Assembly (NCBI GenBank): GCA_025464645.1
Contig: JAODGF010000003.1
Coordinates: 1-12,910, forward strand
Source: Methanosarcinales archaeon
GTDB lineage: Archaea; Halobacteriota; Syntropharchaeia; Alkanophagales; Methanospirareceae
Reading direction: 5' to 3'
DNA length: 12,910 bases
Both the position numbers and the translations under genes were made by a program. Positions within the stretch are counted from its first letter, which is position 1; the number at the start of each line of letters is the position of its first letter. Of this stretch, positions 1-7,068 are shown piece after piece. Below the pieces are notes generated by a model, which was not told the origin of the DNA, searched no databases, and was given only the letters and a program-made list of their open reading frames with translations.

Positions 1-5
1 AAAAA

Positions 6-311
6 ATGGGAAATGGAACAAAACAAAGAAGCAGATGTGACATTATTGTGGATATATTGACGGTGATATCAGAGGAGGAGAGAGCGAAAAAGACACGTAT
101 CATGCAACGGTCTAATTTGGATTGGAGAAGTTTTAAAAGATATTTTGACTTCCTCGTGGGGCGTGGCTTTATCGGCAATGGCGGCGAACCAGGTGCGAGG
201 AAGACCTACATACTTACAGAGAAAGGGAAGGATTTGCTAATGAAATTGCAGGAAGTGAGGGCGATGCTTGCGGATAATGATTTGGAGACAGGGAATAATG
301 CCAATACCTAA
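6..311 (+). CDS. Small winged-helix DNA-binding protein (paralogue A)
   Basis: A 101-residue basic protein with the layout of a small archaeal winged-helix regulator (HTH_45-like). There is a first helix around residues 11-23 (DIIVDILTVISEE), a probable recognition helix region at 30-50 (MQRSNLDWRSFKRYFDFLV), then a wing ending in the typical YILTEKGKDLL at 68-78. It is probably a cytoplasmic transcription factor; its target and ligand are unknown. The ATG lies only five bases inside the window, so no ribosome binding site can be judged and the gene could start further upstream in the same frame. The last 14 bases overlap the next gene, which encodes a clear paralogue: both share the IIVDIL core and a TEKGK motif. 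The pair therefore looks like a tandem duplication transcribed as one unit. The wHTH fold call is fairly safe; nothing more specific is supported. Confidence 0.72.
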   Translation: MGNGTKQRSRCDIIVDILTVISEEERAKKTRIMQRSNLDWRSFKRYFDFLVGRGFIGNGGEPGARKTYILTEKGKDLLMKLQEVRAMLADNDLETGNNANT

Positions 312-609
312 ATACATTAAAGAAAGAGCAAGTGAAAATTTAAATTTAAATTTAAATTTAAAGGACCGCGTGGAAAAGCGAAGAGGTAGAGCAGAGATAA
401 TCGTAGATATCCTTTCAGCAGCAATAGAAGAGACAAAGAAAACGCAGATAGTATATAAAGCGAATCTTAATTTTAGAAGAGCGAGAAAGTATCTCCCCTA
501 TTTGGAGGAGAAGGGGCTTATAGAGACTATTGGTAGCGAATACAAGACGACAGAGAAGGGAAAACAATTTTTGCGTGATTACCAGAAGATAGATGAACAG
601 CTAAAGTAA
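298..609 (+). CDS. Small winged-helix DNA-binding protein (paralogue B)
   Basis: About 103 residues, paralogous to the preceding gene from the IIVDIL helix through KANLNFRRARKYLPYL to the wing and TTEKGKQFL near the C terminus. The ATG at 298 overlaps the upstream gene by 14 bases and has a GGAG about ten bases before it, so translational coupling is likely. The first 25 residues have no counterpart in paralogue A and contain an NLNLNLNL run encoded by an (AAATTT)n tract. A second possible start is the in-frame GTG at 370, with AAGGA four bases upstream. That start would give a protein whose N terminus lines up with paralogue A and would leave the AT-rich tract outside the coding region. The fold assignment is good; which start is used is open. 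Confidence 0.68.
   Translation: MPIPKYIKERASENLNLNLNLKDRVEKRRGRAEIIVDILSAAIEETKKTQIVYKANLNFRRARKYLPYLEEKGLIETIGSEYKTTEKGKQFLRDYQKIDEQLK
336..362 (+). repeat. (AAATTT)4.5 hexanucleotide tract
   Basis: About 4.5 perfect copies of AAATTT lie in the 5' part of the second winged-helix gene and read as alternating Asn-Leu. A unit of six bases means gain or loss of copies would keep the frame. The tract also resembles a run of TATA/BRE elements, so it could be a promoter or spacer if translation really begins at the GTG at 370. Confidence 0.85.
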
Positions 610-631
610 ACCCTTTTTCTGAATAGAAAAA

Positions 632-1948
632 TTACACACTTTCCGCCAACTTCCCGTGTATCCTCTCCAAAATCGTCTTATCCGAAGGATATTCGCAATT
701 TACAATTTTCTCCAGCTTCAGAGGAAGACCATCCATCCGGTATGCTATCTCTTCCGCCTCGACACCTGTAATTGCAGCAGGAAACACCACAGAAGAGAAC
801 TGCGTAGTTGGACTTTCAAAAGGGTCTATCAGGATTATAGGCATATCGCACAATTTCCTTGCAGTATCCTTTGGAAAAGAAGAAAAAGGGTCTGCACCTA
901 TGATTAACGCCGCATCCACTTCTTCTCGCTCTATCACATCCAGAACCGTTGTCCTACCAGGCTCAAAGAGCCGGTTACGAGAAAAGTCCACACCAAATGG
1001 ATACCCTGTCTCACGTAACAAAAGCTGCACCGCACCCATCACATTAAAATGACCTTTCATTGGAAACATCACGAATTTCACGCCTTCTTTGTTGAGTGCA
1101 TCCACCAGAGCGAAAATAGCTTTGACCTTCCTCGATGCGTTTTCGCTTGAAAACACACCAAGTCCAACGAAAATAGCACCATAAAAAGCCCTCTTCAGCC
1201 TGTCTGCTATTTTTACTACTAAGGTATCAAAGTCTATTGCAGCAATGTCCTTCTCTCCTTTCACCAGTCGCTTCATAAGGTCCGCGATTTTAGCATCTCC
1301 TCCTGTACCTGGGTTCACCTGCAAGAACCACCTTGAGACCTTCTTCAACTCGCTTTCAACTACGTCAATAGTAATCAATTCCCTATCCATCACCCCTTTC
1401 ATTGCATATCTTCCAACCGGATACAGAGAGAACTTGGAGAGATGTCTTGGATGTGACTCAATAGGATTAGAACCCCAGTAAACAATAACATTGGCGTTAT
1501 CCCTTATCTCATCCAGCAGAGCATAGTAAAAGGGATATTCGCCTTTCTTCAACTCCGGATACAGAAAATTATGGCAAATTGATTCTGAGATGTCATATAC
1601 TCCCTTCTTGAGCTTTGCTATTTCCAACGCCACTTGTTGAGCGTTGTATCCACTATTGCTCAGCCCGTAAATAAGAGGCTTCTTCGCTACTCTCAGTATA
1701 CTTACCGCTTTTTCGAGCGCAACTTCATAATCCGCTTCTTTACCATCTACTCGCGGCTTTTTTATCCTTCGCTCGCTCCTACCAGCAGATAAGAACTTTT
1801 CCACACCGAACGTGCAAGCATTTCTTATCTCTTTTATTTTATTTCCCGCTTCGTCTATCGAAATAACTACGTCATCACATAAGCAAGCGCAGAAAGGGCA
1901 TACCGCTGTCTCTATTATCTTCTCGCGCTCTTTCTCTCTCGGTTCCAT
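632..1948 (-). CDS. fwdB: Formylmethanofuran dehydrogenase subunit B
   Basis: Catalytic subunit of the tungsten/molybdenum enzyme that reversibly reduces CO2 to formylmethanofuran, the first step of methanogenesis or the last of reverse methanogenesis; cytoplasmic. At 438 residues it is a normal length for FwdB/FmdB. Seen directly: an N-terminal 4Fe-4S site, CPFCACLC with Cys17, Cys20 and Cys24, completed by Cys45 in NACTFG; and SICHN with Cys125, the position that in this family coordinates the metal and is selenocysteine in some methanogens. Molybdopterin-binding segments follow, such as YWGSNPIESHPRH, KGHFN, GADPFSSFP and IDPFESPTTQFSSVVFPA. The ATG at 1948 is the first possible start because an in-frame stop lies just upstream; no clear Shine-Dalgarno is visible. 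It stands alone: no fwdA, C or D neighbour is present, unlike the usual operon. It may be cotranscribed with the membrane-protein gene ending 45 bases upstream. The W versus Mo isoform cannot be told. Confidence 0.93.
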   Translation of the reverse strand: MEPREKEREKIIETAVCPFCACLCDDVVISIDEAGNKIKEIRNACTFGVEKFLSAGRSERRIKKPRVDGKEADYEVALEKAVSILRVAKKPLIYGLSNSGYNAQQVALEIAKLKKGVYDISESICHNFLYPELKKGEYPFYYALLDEIRDNANVIVYWGSNPIESHPRHLSKFSLYPVGRYAMKGVMDRELITIDVVESELKKVSRWFLQVNPGTGGDAKIADLMKRLVKGEKDIAAIDFDTLVVKIADRLKRAFYGAIFVGLGVFSSENASRKVKAIFALVDALNKEGVKFVMFPMKGHFNVMGAVQLLLRETGYPFGVDFSRNRLFEPGRTTVLDVIEREEVDAALIIGADPFSSFPKDTARKLCDMPIILIDPFESPTTQFSSVVFPAAITGVEAEEIAYRMDGLPLKLEKIVNCEYPSDKTILERIHGKLAESV

Positions 1949-1993
1949 CGCTATTTAATATAAATCCCACAACTTCTAACCCATCACTAAGGT

Positions 1994-2425
1994 TTATCTC
2001 CATCTATACACTTTCATTTCGTCTGGCAATCTCCTCCAAGCCCATCGGAGAATTATGAAGGTGAGGACTAATCCTAATGTAAATTCAAATCCCAAATAAT
2101 ATACCTCATTTAAATCATAAAGTTGGCTTACTCTCAAATAACGAATAAGCATTTTTCCAGAAAATACTATAATAAATGCCAGAAAACCCCTAAAAATATT
2201 TCCTGTTACTCTCCAGACGCCCCAACCACTCATTATTGGTTGAAAGAGAATCCCTGCAACAATCCACCGGTATAGACGACATTTTCCCTCCTTTTTAGTT
2301 GTTAATACGGCAACATACCAAACAGCCAGAGGAAATATCAGCCAAGGATTGAAGGTGTAGGTTAAAATCCATATTACAACTATCCCGATGCCAACCAGTA
2401 TTTTAAGTCCGCGGTAAGCTGGCAT
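1994..2425 (-). CDS. Small integral membrane protein, unknown family
   Basis: A 143-residue hydrophobic protein, rich in Trp, Ile and Phe. Likely membrane segments are near residues 7-24, 26-42, 52-66 (weak), 76-96 and 108-127. Positive residues sit in the loops (TTKKEGKCR at 42-50) and at the C terminus (MKVYRWR). No catalytic motif or recognisable family. The ATG at 2425 is preceded by a G-rich run (GAGGGGGG) at good spacing, and the gene overlaps the end of the upstream winged-helix gene by 23 bases, so the two are almost certainly coupled. Pairing a small DNA-binding protein with a small membrane protein is common in archaea, but the role here is unknown. fwdB follows in the same direction after 45 bases. 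Confidence 0.7.
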   Translation of the reverse strand: MPAYRGLKILVGIGIVVIWILTYTFNPWLIFPLAVWYVAVLTTKKEGKCRLYRWIVAGILFQPIMSGWGVWRVTGNIFRGFLAFIIVFSGKMLIRYLRVSQLYDLNEVYYLGFEFTLGLVLTFIILRWAWRRLPDEMKVYRWR

Positions 2426-2624
2426 TTAACCCCCCCTCAATTTTACCTTCTCTTCGCAGTTCGTCAATAATTTCGACTAACAGTCTTATATCACACCGGA
2501 TATTCTTATGTAGCTCTATGATGTCAGATTTTTTATGTTCCCGCATGTAATTTAACACCTTTTGCTTGGCTGTTTCTTTCCTCATCTCCTCAACAATCAC
2601 TATCTCGGGAATGGTTATCTCCAT
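2403..2624 (-). CDS. Small winged-helix-like protein
   Basis: About 73 residues from the ATG at 2624. That start is chosen because AAGGT lies seven bases upstream (complement of 2632-2636) and because the likely TATA box at 2674-2682 predicts a transcript start near 2652, just inside the longer reading from 2654. The sequence has a helix around KETAKQKVLNYMREHKK, then SDIIELHKNIRCDIRLLVEIIDELRREGKI, a helix-turn-helix followed by a short wing. It is charged, without membrane segments, and probably binds DNA. It overlaps the downstream membrane-protein gene by 23 bases and is the first gene of a probable operon on this strand. No specific family is recognised. Confidence 0.6.
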   Translation of the reverse strand: MEITIPEIVIVEEMRKETAKQKVLNYMREHKKSDIIELHKNIRCDIRLLVEIIDELRREGKIEGGLNASLPRT

Positions 2625-2673
2625 CGTGATTACCTTATTTCTGTTGTTTATCATATCTATTAAACCTGCCTCG

Positions 2674-2682
2674 TATTAAATA
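2674..2682. promoter_or_regulatory. Near-palindromic TATA box between divergent genes
   Basis: TATTAAATA reads nearly the same on both strands. On the minus strand it lies about 54 bases before the ATG at 2624, predicting a short leader that contains the AAGGT. On the plus strand it lies about 30 bases before a short ORF at 2710 that precedes the deaminase gene. It may serve one or both directions. Confidence 0.45.
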
Positions 2683-2709
2683 GGGGGCGAGTTTGAAGTC
2701 TTTCACGGG

Positions 2710-2763
2710 ATGGCTGACGAGGAGTTACGAGCGATTTTTTATGGTGCTGTACAAAAGAGATAA
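2710..2763 (+). CDS. Possible 17-residue leader ORF before the deaminase gene
   Basis: An ATG at 2710 opens a short frame reading MADEELRAIFYGAVQKR, which stops at 2761-2763, two bases before the ATG of the deaminase. The predicted transcript start from the TATA-like box at 2674-2682 is near 2704, so this would be an almost leaderless reading frame. Its stop is close enough to hand ribosomes to the next gene, which has only a weak ribosome binding site (AAGAGAT). It could equally be chance. Support is limited to position and spacing. Confidence 0.25.
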   Translation: MADEELRAIFYGAVQKR

Positions 2764-2765
2764 AC

Positions 2766-4034
2766 ATGTCAATCTTGATAAAGAACGTGCTGGTGGGGGG
2801 GAAGGAAAGAGATATCTACATCGAGGGGAATTTGATAGAAGCGATTAGCGAAGCTGGTAACGGTAAAGAAGCAGAATTTGTGGTAAATGGAAAAGACAAA
2901 GCAGCAATTCCTGGTTTATTTAACGCGCATACACACGCAGCAATGACTTTGCTTCGCGGATATGCAGACGATATGCAACTCCAGGCATGGCTTTCGACAA
3001 AGATATGGCCGGTAGAGGCGAGGATGACGGAAGATGACGTCTATTGGGGCACGAAACTCGCGTGTTTGGAGATGATAAAATCCGGTACGACTTTCTTTAA
3101 CGACATGTACTGGCACTGGAGAGGCAATGCGAGAGCGGTTACGGAAAGTGGAATAAGAGCTGCGCTATCCGCGGTTTTTATTGACGGTTTTGATGGAGCG
3201 CGTGCAAAGGAGCAGATGAAAAGGAATGAAACCCTGTACGAGGAAAGTAAAAAACTGCCGGAGAGAATTATTTTTATGCTCGGACCGCATGCAATCTACA
3301 CGGTCTCGGAGGAAAGCCTCTGCTGGGTGCGTGATTTTGCAGATAAACACGACCTTCTGGTTCATATTCACCTATCGGAGACAGAGGAGGAGGTTGAGGA
3401 CTGCATAAAAAGGTATGGGATGCGACCCGTGGAGTTCCTCGATAGTATCCGGTTTTTGAGTCCAGGAACGATTGCATGCCACTGCATTCATCTAAGCAGA
3501 AAAGAGATAGAGTTATTGAAGAAGAGAGATGTGAAGATAGTGCACATCCCCGCGTCGAATATGAAATTAGCATCCGGAAGGATGCCCTACGAGGCGTTGA
3601 AGCGGGCTGGCTTGCAATCGAACATCGCACTTGGAACAGACGGCTGCGCTTCCAATAACAACCTCGACATGTTTGAAGAGATGAAGATCGCGTCATTGTT
3701 TCAGAAAGCATTTTCTGGCAACCCGACAAGCTTGCCTGCTAATGAAATCTTTGAACTTGCAACACGTAACGCAGCAGAGATGTTCAGGTTGAATTCAGGG
3801 ATAATCGCAGAGGGTAAATTGGCTGATGTTGTGTTGTTGGACTTAAAGAAGGTGGAACTTGTACCAAACCATAATTTAATCTCAAATATCGTCTATTCTG
3901 CGAATGGGAGTTGTGTTGATACCGTAATTTGTGATGGGAAGATTTTAATGGAAGGCAGGAAAGTAGAGGGGGAGGAGGAGATAAAGGAGAAAGCGAAAGA
4001 GGTTGCCTATAAGCTCACAAATTCAAATGGATGA
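2766..4034 (+). CDS. dadD: 5'-deoxyadenosine / MTA / SAH deaminase, amidohydrolase family
   Basis: A 422-residue cytoplasmic metal-dependent deaminase of the MtaD/SsnA-like amidohydrolase group, the family of the methanogen enzyme DadD, which deaminates 5'-deoxyadenosine, methylthioadenosine and S-adenosylhomocysteine to inosine derivatives. Seen directly: metal site HTH at 55-57 within NAHTHAAMTLLRG, HIHLSE at 200-205 (H202 and E205), H239 in ACHCIHLS, and D292 in LGTDGCASNN. The GPHAIYTVS stretch near 173-181 and the C-terminal strand with GKLADVVLLD are also family-typical. Length is normal. In SAM-radical-rich archaea this enzyme recycles 5'-deoxyadenosine and provides ribose for aromatic amino acid synthesis. 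The next gene starts inside its 3' end (8-base overlap). The exact preferred substrate cannot be read from sequence, so the gene symbol is the best family guess rather than a proven identity. Confidence 0.85.
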   Translation: MSILIKNVLVGGKERDIYIEGNLIEAISEAGNGKEAEFVVNGKDKAAIPGLFNAHTHAAMTLLRGYADDMQLQAWLSTKIWPVEARMTEDDVYWGTKLACLEMIKSGTTFFNDMYWHWRGNARAVTESGIRAALSAVFIDGFDGARAKEQMKRNETLYEESKKLPERIIFMLGPHAIYTVSEESLCWVRDFADKHDLLVHIHLSETEEEVEDCIKRYGMRPVEFLDSIRFLSPGTIACHCIHLSRKEIELLKKRDVKIVHIPASNMKLASGRMPYEALKRAGLQSNIALGTDGCASNNNLDMFEEMKIASLFQKAFSGNPTSLPANEIFELATRNAAEMFRLNSGIIAEGKLADVVLLDLKKVELVPNHNLISNIVYSANGSCVDTVICDGKILMEGRKVEGEEEIKEKAKEVAYKLTNSNG

Positions 4035-4296
4035 ATTAGTAGAGGAGAAACTGAAATATCTCCGAAAGACGATTGACGGGATAGAGAAAGAGGCGAAGAA
4101 ACTGGAAAAGACTCGTTATACCAGACCCACATATCTGATGCTTGAGAACTTGAACTCAGCAACGACTTATCTGGAGAATATTCTGATTTCGTTGAGGATG
4201 CAGGTAGAGGGAGTTGAGAGATATGCAGAGGCTGAAGCAGCGAAGGAGGAAAAGAAAAAGAAAGAGAAAGAGAGAGAAGATACTATGTTCCGGTGA
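4027..4296 (+). CDS. Small charged coiled-coil protein, unknown
   Basis: About 89 residues from the ATG at 4027, which overlaps the stop region of the deaminase gene by eight bases; a longer reading from a TTG at 4003 is less likely. It is almost wholly helical. The first half (DELVEEKLKYLRKTID and what follows) and the central segment SATTYLENILISLRMQVEGV look like two helices forming a hairpin. The C terminus is a very charged tail of Lys and Glu (KEEKKKKEKERE). No enzyme or DNA-binding motif is present. The overlap points to translational coupling with the deaminase, but no functional link is evident. Confidence 0.6.
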   Translation: MDELVEEKLKYLRKTIDGIEKEAKKLEKTRYTRPTYLMLENLNSATTYLENILISLRMQVEGVERYAEAEAAKEEKKKKEKEREDTMFR

Positions 4297-4320
4297 ATGG
4301 AAAAGCATTGTGACGTAGAA

Positions 4321-4332
4321 ATATTTAATTTA
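4321..4332 (+). promoter_or_regulatory. Likely TATA box for the methyltransferase gene
   Basis: ATATTTAATTTA is centred about 40 bases before the ATG at 4367, predicting a transcript start near 4352 and a short leader that contains a GGGG just before the start codon. A second AT-rich run (AATATATAAA, about 4347-4356) is too close to the ATG to serve unless translation begins further downstream. Confidence 0.45.
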
Positions 4333-4366
4333 AAGAGAAGTAAAAGAATATATAAAAATTGGGGAA

Positions 4367-6199
4367 ATGAATTCATACTGGTACTTCAAGCTGTTCAACA
4401 GCATAAAAAGCGAGCATGAAGCAGAAGATTTTGCCAGATTGGAGCTCAACAGCCTGTTTGGACATGTTGAGCCAATCCGTAATTTTGTTGATAAGCTGAT
4501 GGAATCCCCATTAAAAGAATTTACAAAAGAGCCATTCAGGATTCAGGATATTGTAACAATGGAACTGCCTTATGGCATGATTCAGGGCTATTATGGTGCG
4601 AGAAACGATTCCTTAGATGCATCAGGACTTGTCAAACGACTTGCGTACACAAGAGAGATTTTTCTGGTTGTGGAAACTGCAGAGGAGCCACAAAAACTAC
4701 TAAGGCGTGTGTTTCCTGAAGGAACGATTGGCAAAAATGTCCATATTTTCAGAGAGAATGGCTATGTGCTGTTCCGATTCATAACGAATCAATATTTTTT
4801 AGAGAAATCCGAATACATCTCAAAATTGAGCAGGAACGAGGCGGAGGTGGACAGGAATGTTGATATTCTGTTCTCATATCTGATAAAAAACTATTACAGA
4901 ATACCTGCATCTTCCACATTGAGCATAGGTAAAAGATTAGAGGATTATTTCGCAATTAGAGAGGAGTTGTCTTTATATCTGAACCATTATATGCATCCAT
5001 ACAAGGGAAAATTTCACCCAAAAATGGTTAGAGCGCTGTTAAATTACATTTATCCAGAAGAGAAAGGAACGGTATTGGACAATTTCGCAGGAAGCGGGAC
5101 ACTGCTGGTGGAAGCAGGTTACCTGGGACTCGACAGTTTTGGTGTCGAAATCAACCCCTTGTCTGTTCTGATGAGTAACGCGAAATGCCACTCGATAAAA
5201 ATTCCTTTAGATAAACTACGGACTGCTATAGTGGATTATATTCGGATGGTGAAAACGGAAATATTGTATTTCGAAAAGGCATGCAGTGGCCAAACTTTGC
5301 TTTCCAAAAGTAGTCTGGACCCGATGAAGGTAAAGGAAGAGGCAAAACAGGCGGTGAGAGAAATGAATAAGATGCACATCGAGATAGGGACTTTAGCAGT
5401 TGAGAAGATTATTATTGCGAGGGAATTATTGAGAAACTTTGAGAACGATGCTATTAGGGAATTTTTGCTTCTTTCTTTGAGTGGTGCAATTAGTGACGTA
5501 ACGAGAAGAACAAAGAATGAATTTGTGGAAGTGCTAAGAGCGAGGATAAAAGATTTGTATTTACGAATTTATTTATTCCACAAGTTGAATGAAGTGCTGA
5601 AAATTGAAGCCGGGGATTCACAGACTTATGTTGCGGATACGAGGGATATGAAGGTTTGCGAAAGTGAAAGCGTAGATGGGATAGTGAATTCGCCTCCTTA
5701 TTCTACCGCGTTAGACTATATAAAAAACGATTATCCACAACTTATTTTGCTAAAACTGGTAAATTCCATTGAAGAATTGGAGTGGGATATGATGGGGAAT
5801 CCGAGAATAAACTATGACAAAAAGGAGTTAATAAAACTCGTTAGGGATTCAGCAAATGACCCTTTAAAAATGTCAAATGTGGCACATAAATATGTCGATG
5901 CATTATTAAATGGTGGGCGGCGAGATGCTGGATTAAGGGTATACAAGTTCTTTATTGATATGCTACAAGCCTTACAAGAGATGAAAAGAGTAATGAAAAA
6001 AGGTGCAAGATGCGCTATTATCATAGGAAACAATCATTTCATGATTCATAATAGATATATTGAGATTCCAAATGATGAGGTTTTCACAGATATTGCTAAG
6101 AATATAGGATTTAAAGAAGTGCATATCATAAAAAGAGAGTTGCAAAAGACAAGTGTTGGCAACATCAGAACAGAAAGTGTGATTATTCTTGAGAAGTAG
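4367..6199 (+). CDS. Amino-methyltransferase, probably DNA N4-cytosine/N6-adenine
   Basis: A 610-residue SAM-dependent methyltransferase. SAM-binding motif I is VLDNFAGSGTLLVEAG at 236-251, followed by FGVEINPLS (258-266). Catalytic motif IV is NSPPY at 441-445, in VNSPPYSTALDYIKND. A segment HPYKGKFHPKMVRALLNYI (210-228) just before motif I resembles the lead-in found in N4-cytosine DNA methyltransferases. The order I then IV with about 195 helical residues between them makes an unusually long insert. Residues 1-200 form a separate domain (EAEDFARLELNSLFG at 18-32) that may be the recognition part or a ferredoxin-like/THUMP-type RNA-binding domain, so a tRNA guanine methyltransferase is an alternative. 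(S)PPY rather than DPPY favours DNA. No standard restriction endonuclease is adjacent. Base composition is AT-rich, unlike the flanking housekeeping genes, suggesting acquisition. The 3' end overlaps the convergent regulator gene by 17 bases. Confidence 0.75.
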   Translation: MNSYWYFKLFNSIKSEHEAEDFARLELNSLFGHVEPIRNFVDKLMESPLKEFTKEPFRIQDIVTMELPYGMIQGYYGARNDSLDASGLVKRLAYTREIFLVVETAEEPQKLLRRVFPEGTIGKNVHIFRENGYVLFRFITNQYFLEKSEYISKLSRNEAEVDRNVDILFSYLIKNYYRIPASSTLSIGKRLEDYFAIREELSLYLNHYMHPYKGKFHPKMVRALLNYIYPEEKGTVLDNFAGSGTLLVEAGYLGLDSFGVEINPLSVLMSNAKCHSIKIPLDKLRTAIVDYIRMVKTEILYFEKACSGQTLLSKSSLDPMKVKEEAKQAVREMNKMHIEIGTLAVEKIIIARELLRNFENDAIREFLLLSLSGAISDVTRRTKNEFVEVLRARIKDLYLRIYLFHKLNEVLKIEAGDSQTYVADTRDMKVCESESVDGIVNSPPYSTALDYIKNDYPQLILLKLVNSIEELEWDMMGNPRINYDKKELIKLVRDSANDPLKMSNVAHKYVDALLNGGRRDAGLRVYKFFIDMLQALQEMKRVMKKGARCAIIIGNNHFMIHNRYIEIPNDEVFTDIAKNIGFKEVHIIKRELQKTSVGNIRTESVIILEK

Positions 6200-6464
6200 A
6201 TGTTTTCGTTTCATTACTTATGAAATGTAGTGTTTGCCTCCCAGAGTCGGTAATCTCGTAGTATTTCCCTTTTCTTCTCTCAGGTGTTAAGCATTGAACC
6301 AGGTTTTTTTCTTCTAGCTCTCTTAGCGAGGTGCTTACATGGCTGATAGATTTCTTTGTGATTTTAGCCAGTTCTGAGGGTGTCTTTTTCCCTTTATTGA
6401 GTTCTATAAGGACTTTAAACCGGAGATTGCTGCTGACAACAAAACTTACCAGATTCCAATCCAT
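6183..6464 (-). CDS. ArsR/MarR-like winged-helix regulator
   Basis: About 93 residues from the ATG at 6464. The start is chosen because a TATA-like TTAAATAA lies about 26 bases upstream, which would make a leaderless message; a GTG seven codons earlier is the longer option. The fold is clear: a first helix (DWNLVSFVVSSNLRFKVLIEL), then KTPSELAKITKKSISHVSTSLRELEEKNLV as helix-turn-helix, then the wing ERRKGKYYEITDSGRQTL. This is a classic archaeal repressor-type wHTH with no visible metal-binding cysteines. It is convergent with, and overlaps, the methyltransferase gene, and divergent from the operon at 6535. Control of one or both is likely but unproven. Confidence 0.78.
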   Translation of the reverse strand: MDWNLVSFVVSSNLRFKVLIELNKGKKTPSELAKITKKSISHVSTSLRELEEKNLVQCLTPERRKGKYYEITDSGRQTLHFISNETKTSTSQE

Positions 6465-6485
6465 GCATTTTAGTATAATTACCAC

Positions 6486-6495
6486 TTTATTTAAG
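6486..6495 (-). promoter_or_regulatory. TATA box / palindrome in the 6465-6534 divergent region
   Basis: On the minus strand CTTAAATAAA is centred about 26 bases upstream of the ATG at 6464, the spacing expected for a leaderless archaeal transcript. It adjoins the palindrome TAAGCTTA (about 6492-6499), which could be an operator for the regulator itself or for the divergent gene at 6535. No obvious TATA box or ribosome binding site is seen for the plus-strand gene. Confidence 0.45.
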
Positions 6496-6534
6496 CTTAT
6501 TTACAGGTTTTTGTAACTAACAATAAAACTACGG

Positions 6535-7068
6535 ATGAACTTTTCACCTTTTATGGTGAAGGTGCACGAGCTCAAAATCATCAATCCAAAAAACATCTAT
6601 AAGGAGGTTGTCAGAGCTTTATATCCTCATCGGGAGGAGGAGGCTGCTTCGGTAGAATTTATTGTAGAAGGAACTTTGGAGAGACCTTTTGTTAGTATTC
6701 GATATCCTGGAAGGAAAGTGGGGAAAAGAGAAGGGAGAATAGTGTGGAGAAATCTGTTTGACTTCGTGGTTATTCCTTATATTGAGGGAAAGGAAGCAAA
6801 AGAGCAAGAATTTACATTTGAGAAACTCTTAGAAGATTTTGATAAGAATAAAAAAGAGAGTGAAGAATTTTGGGAATGTGTTGTGGAGATATATTTTAAA
6901 AACGAACTGACCAGAGAGCCGCCAAAATTGCATGGAATAGATTCTAAACTGTTTTTGCTGACTTTAAAGTGGATGTGGATACAGGAGGATCTCAATTACA
7001 AGCTGGATTGGCGAGAAGTGGACTCGCCTGAGCCGTATGTTCTGGAAACGAAAAGGGGGCAAAGCTAA
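6535..7068 (+). CDS. Hypothetical protein, upstream partner of PIN gene
   Basis: A 177-residue soluble protein with no family recognised. The N-terminal half is mixed strand and helix (SVEFIVEGTLERPFVSIRYP at 39-58 looks like a beta hairpin). The middle is acidic and helical (FEKLLEDFDKNKKESEEF). The C-terminal part is rich in aromatic residues (LFLLTLKWMWIQEDLNYKLD). It contains neither a winged helix nor a nuclease motif. No Shine-Dalgarno precedes the ATG at 6535; an internal ATG at 6553 is an alternative. It overlaps the next small ORF by 32 bases and lies upstream of a PIN nuclease on the same strand, the position in which an antitoxin or partner protein is often found. A strong AGGAGG at 6983-6988 lies inside its 3' end. 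Confidence 0.6.
   Translation: MNFSPFMVKVHELKIINPKNIYKEVVRALYPHREEEAASVEFIVEGTLERPFVSIRYPGRKVGKREGRIVWRNLFDFVVIPYIEGKEAKEQEFTFEKLLEDFDKNKKESEEFWECVVEIYFKNELTREPPKLHGIDSKLFLLTLKWMWIQEDLNYKLDWREVDSPEPYVLETKRGQS

Noticed and set aside
336..362. CRISPR or other repeat-array signal
   Set aside because: The AAATTT tract is a simple hexamer run with no spacers, and no regularly spaced longer repeats were seen anywhere in the window.
3274..3729. 151-codon open frame on the minus strand inside the deaminase gene
   Set aside because: It is the antisense shadow of a clearly conserved amidohydrolase; its composition is Ser/Cys/Arg-rich and no motif is visible.
4027..4296. Prefoldin-like or ribosomal identity for the small coiled-coil protein
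   Set aside because: Charge pattern and helices alone cannot support a family name, and no diagnostic motif is present.
6535..7068. Restriction endonuclease partner for the methyltransferase
   Set aside because: No PD-(D/E)xK, HNH or GIY-YIG pattern could be found in the 177-aa protein, so it is left unnamed.
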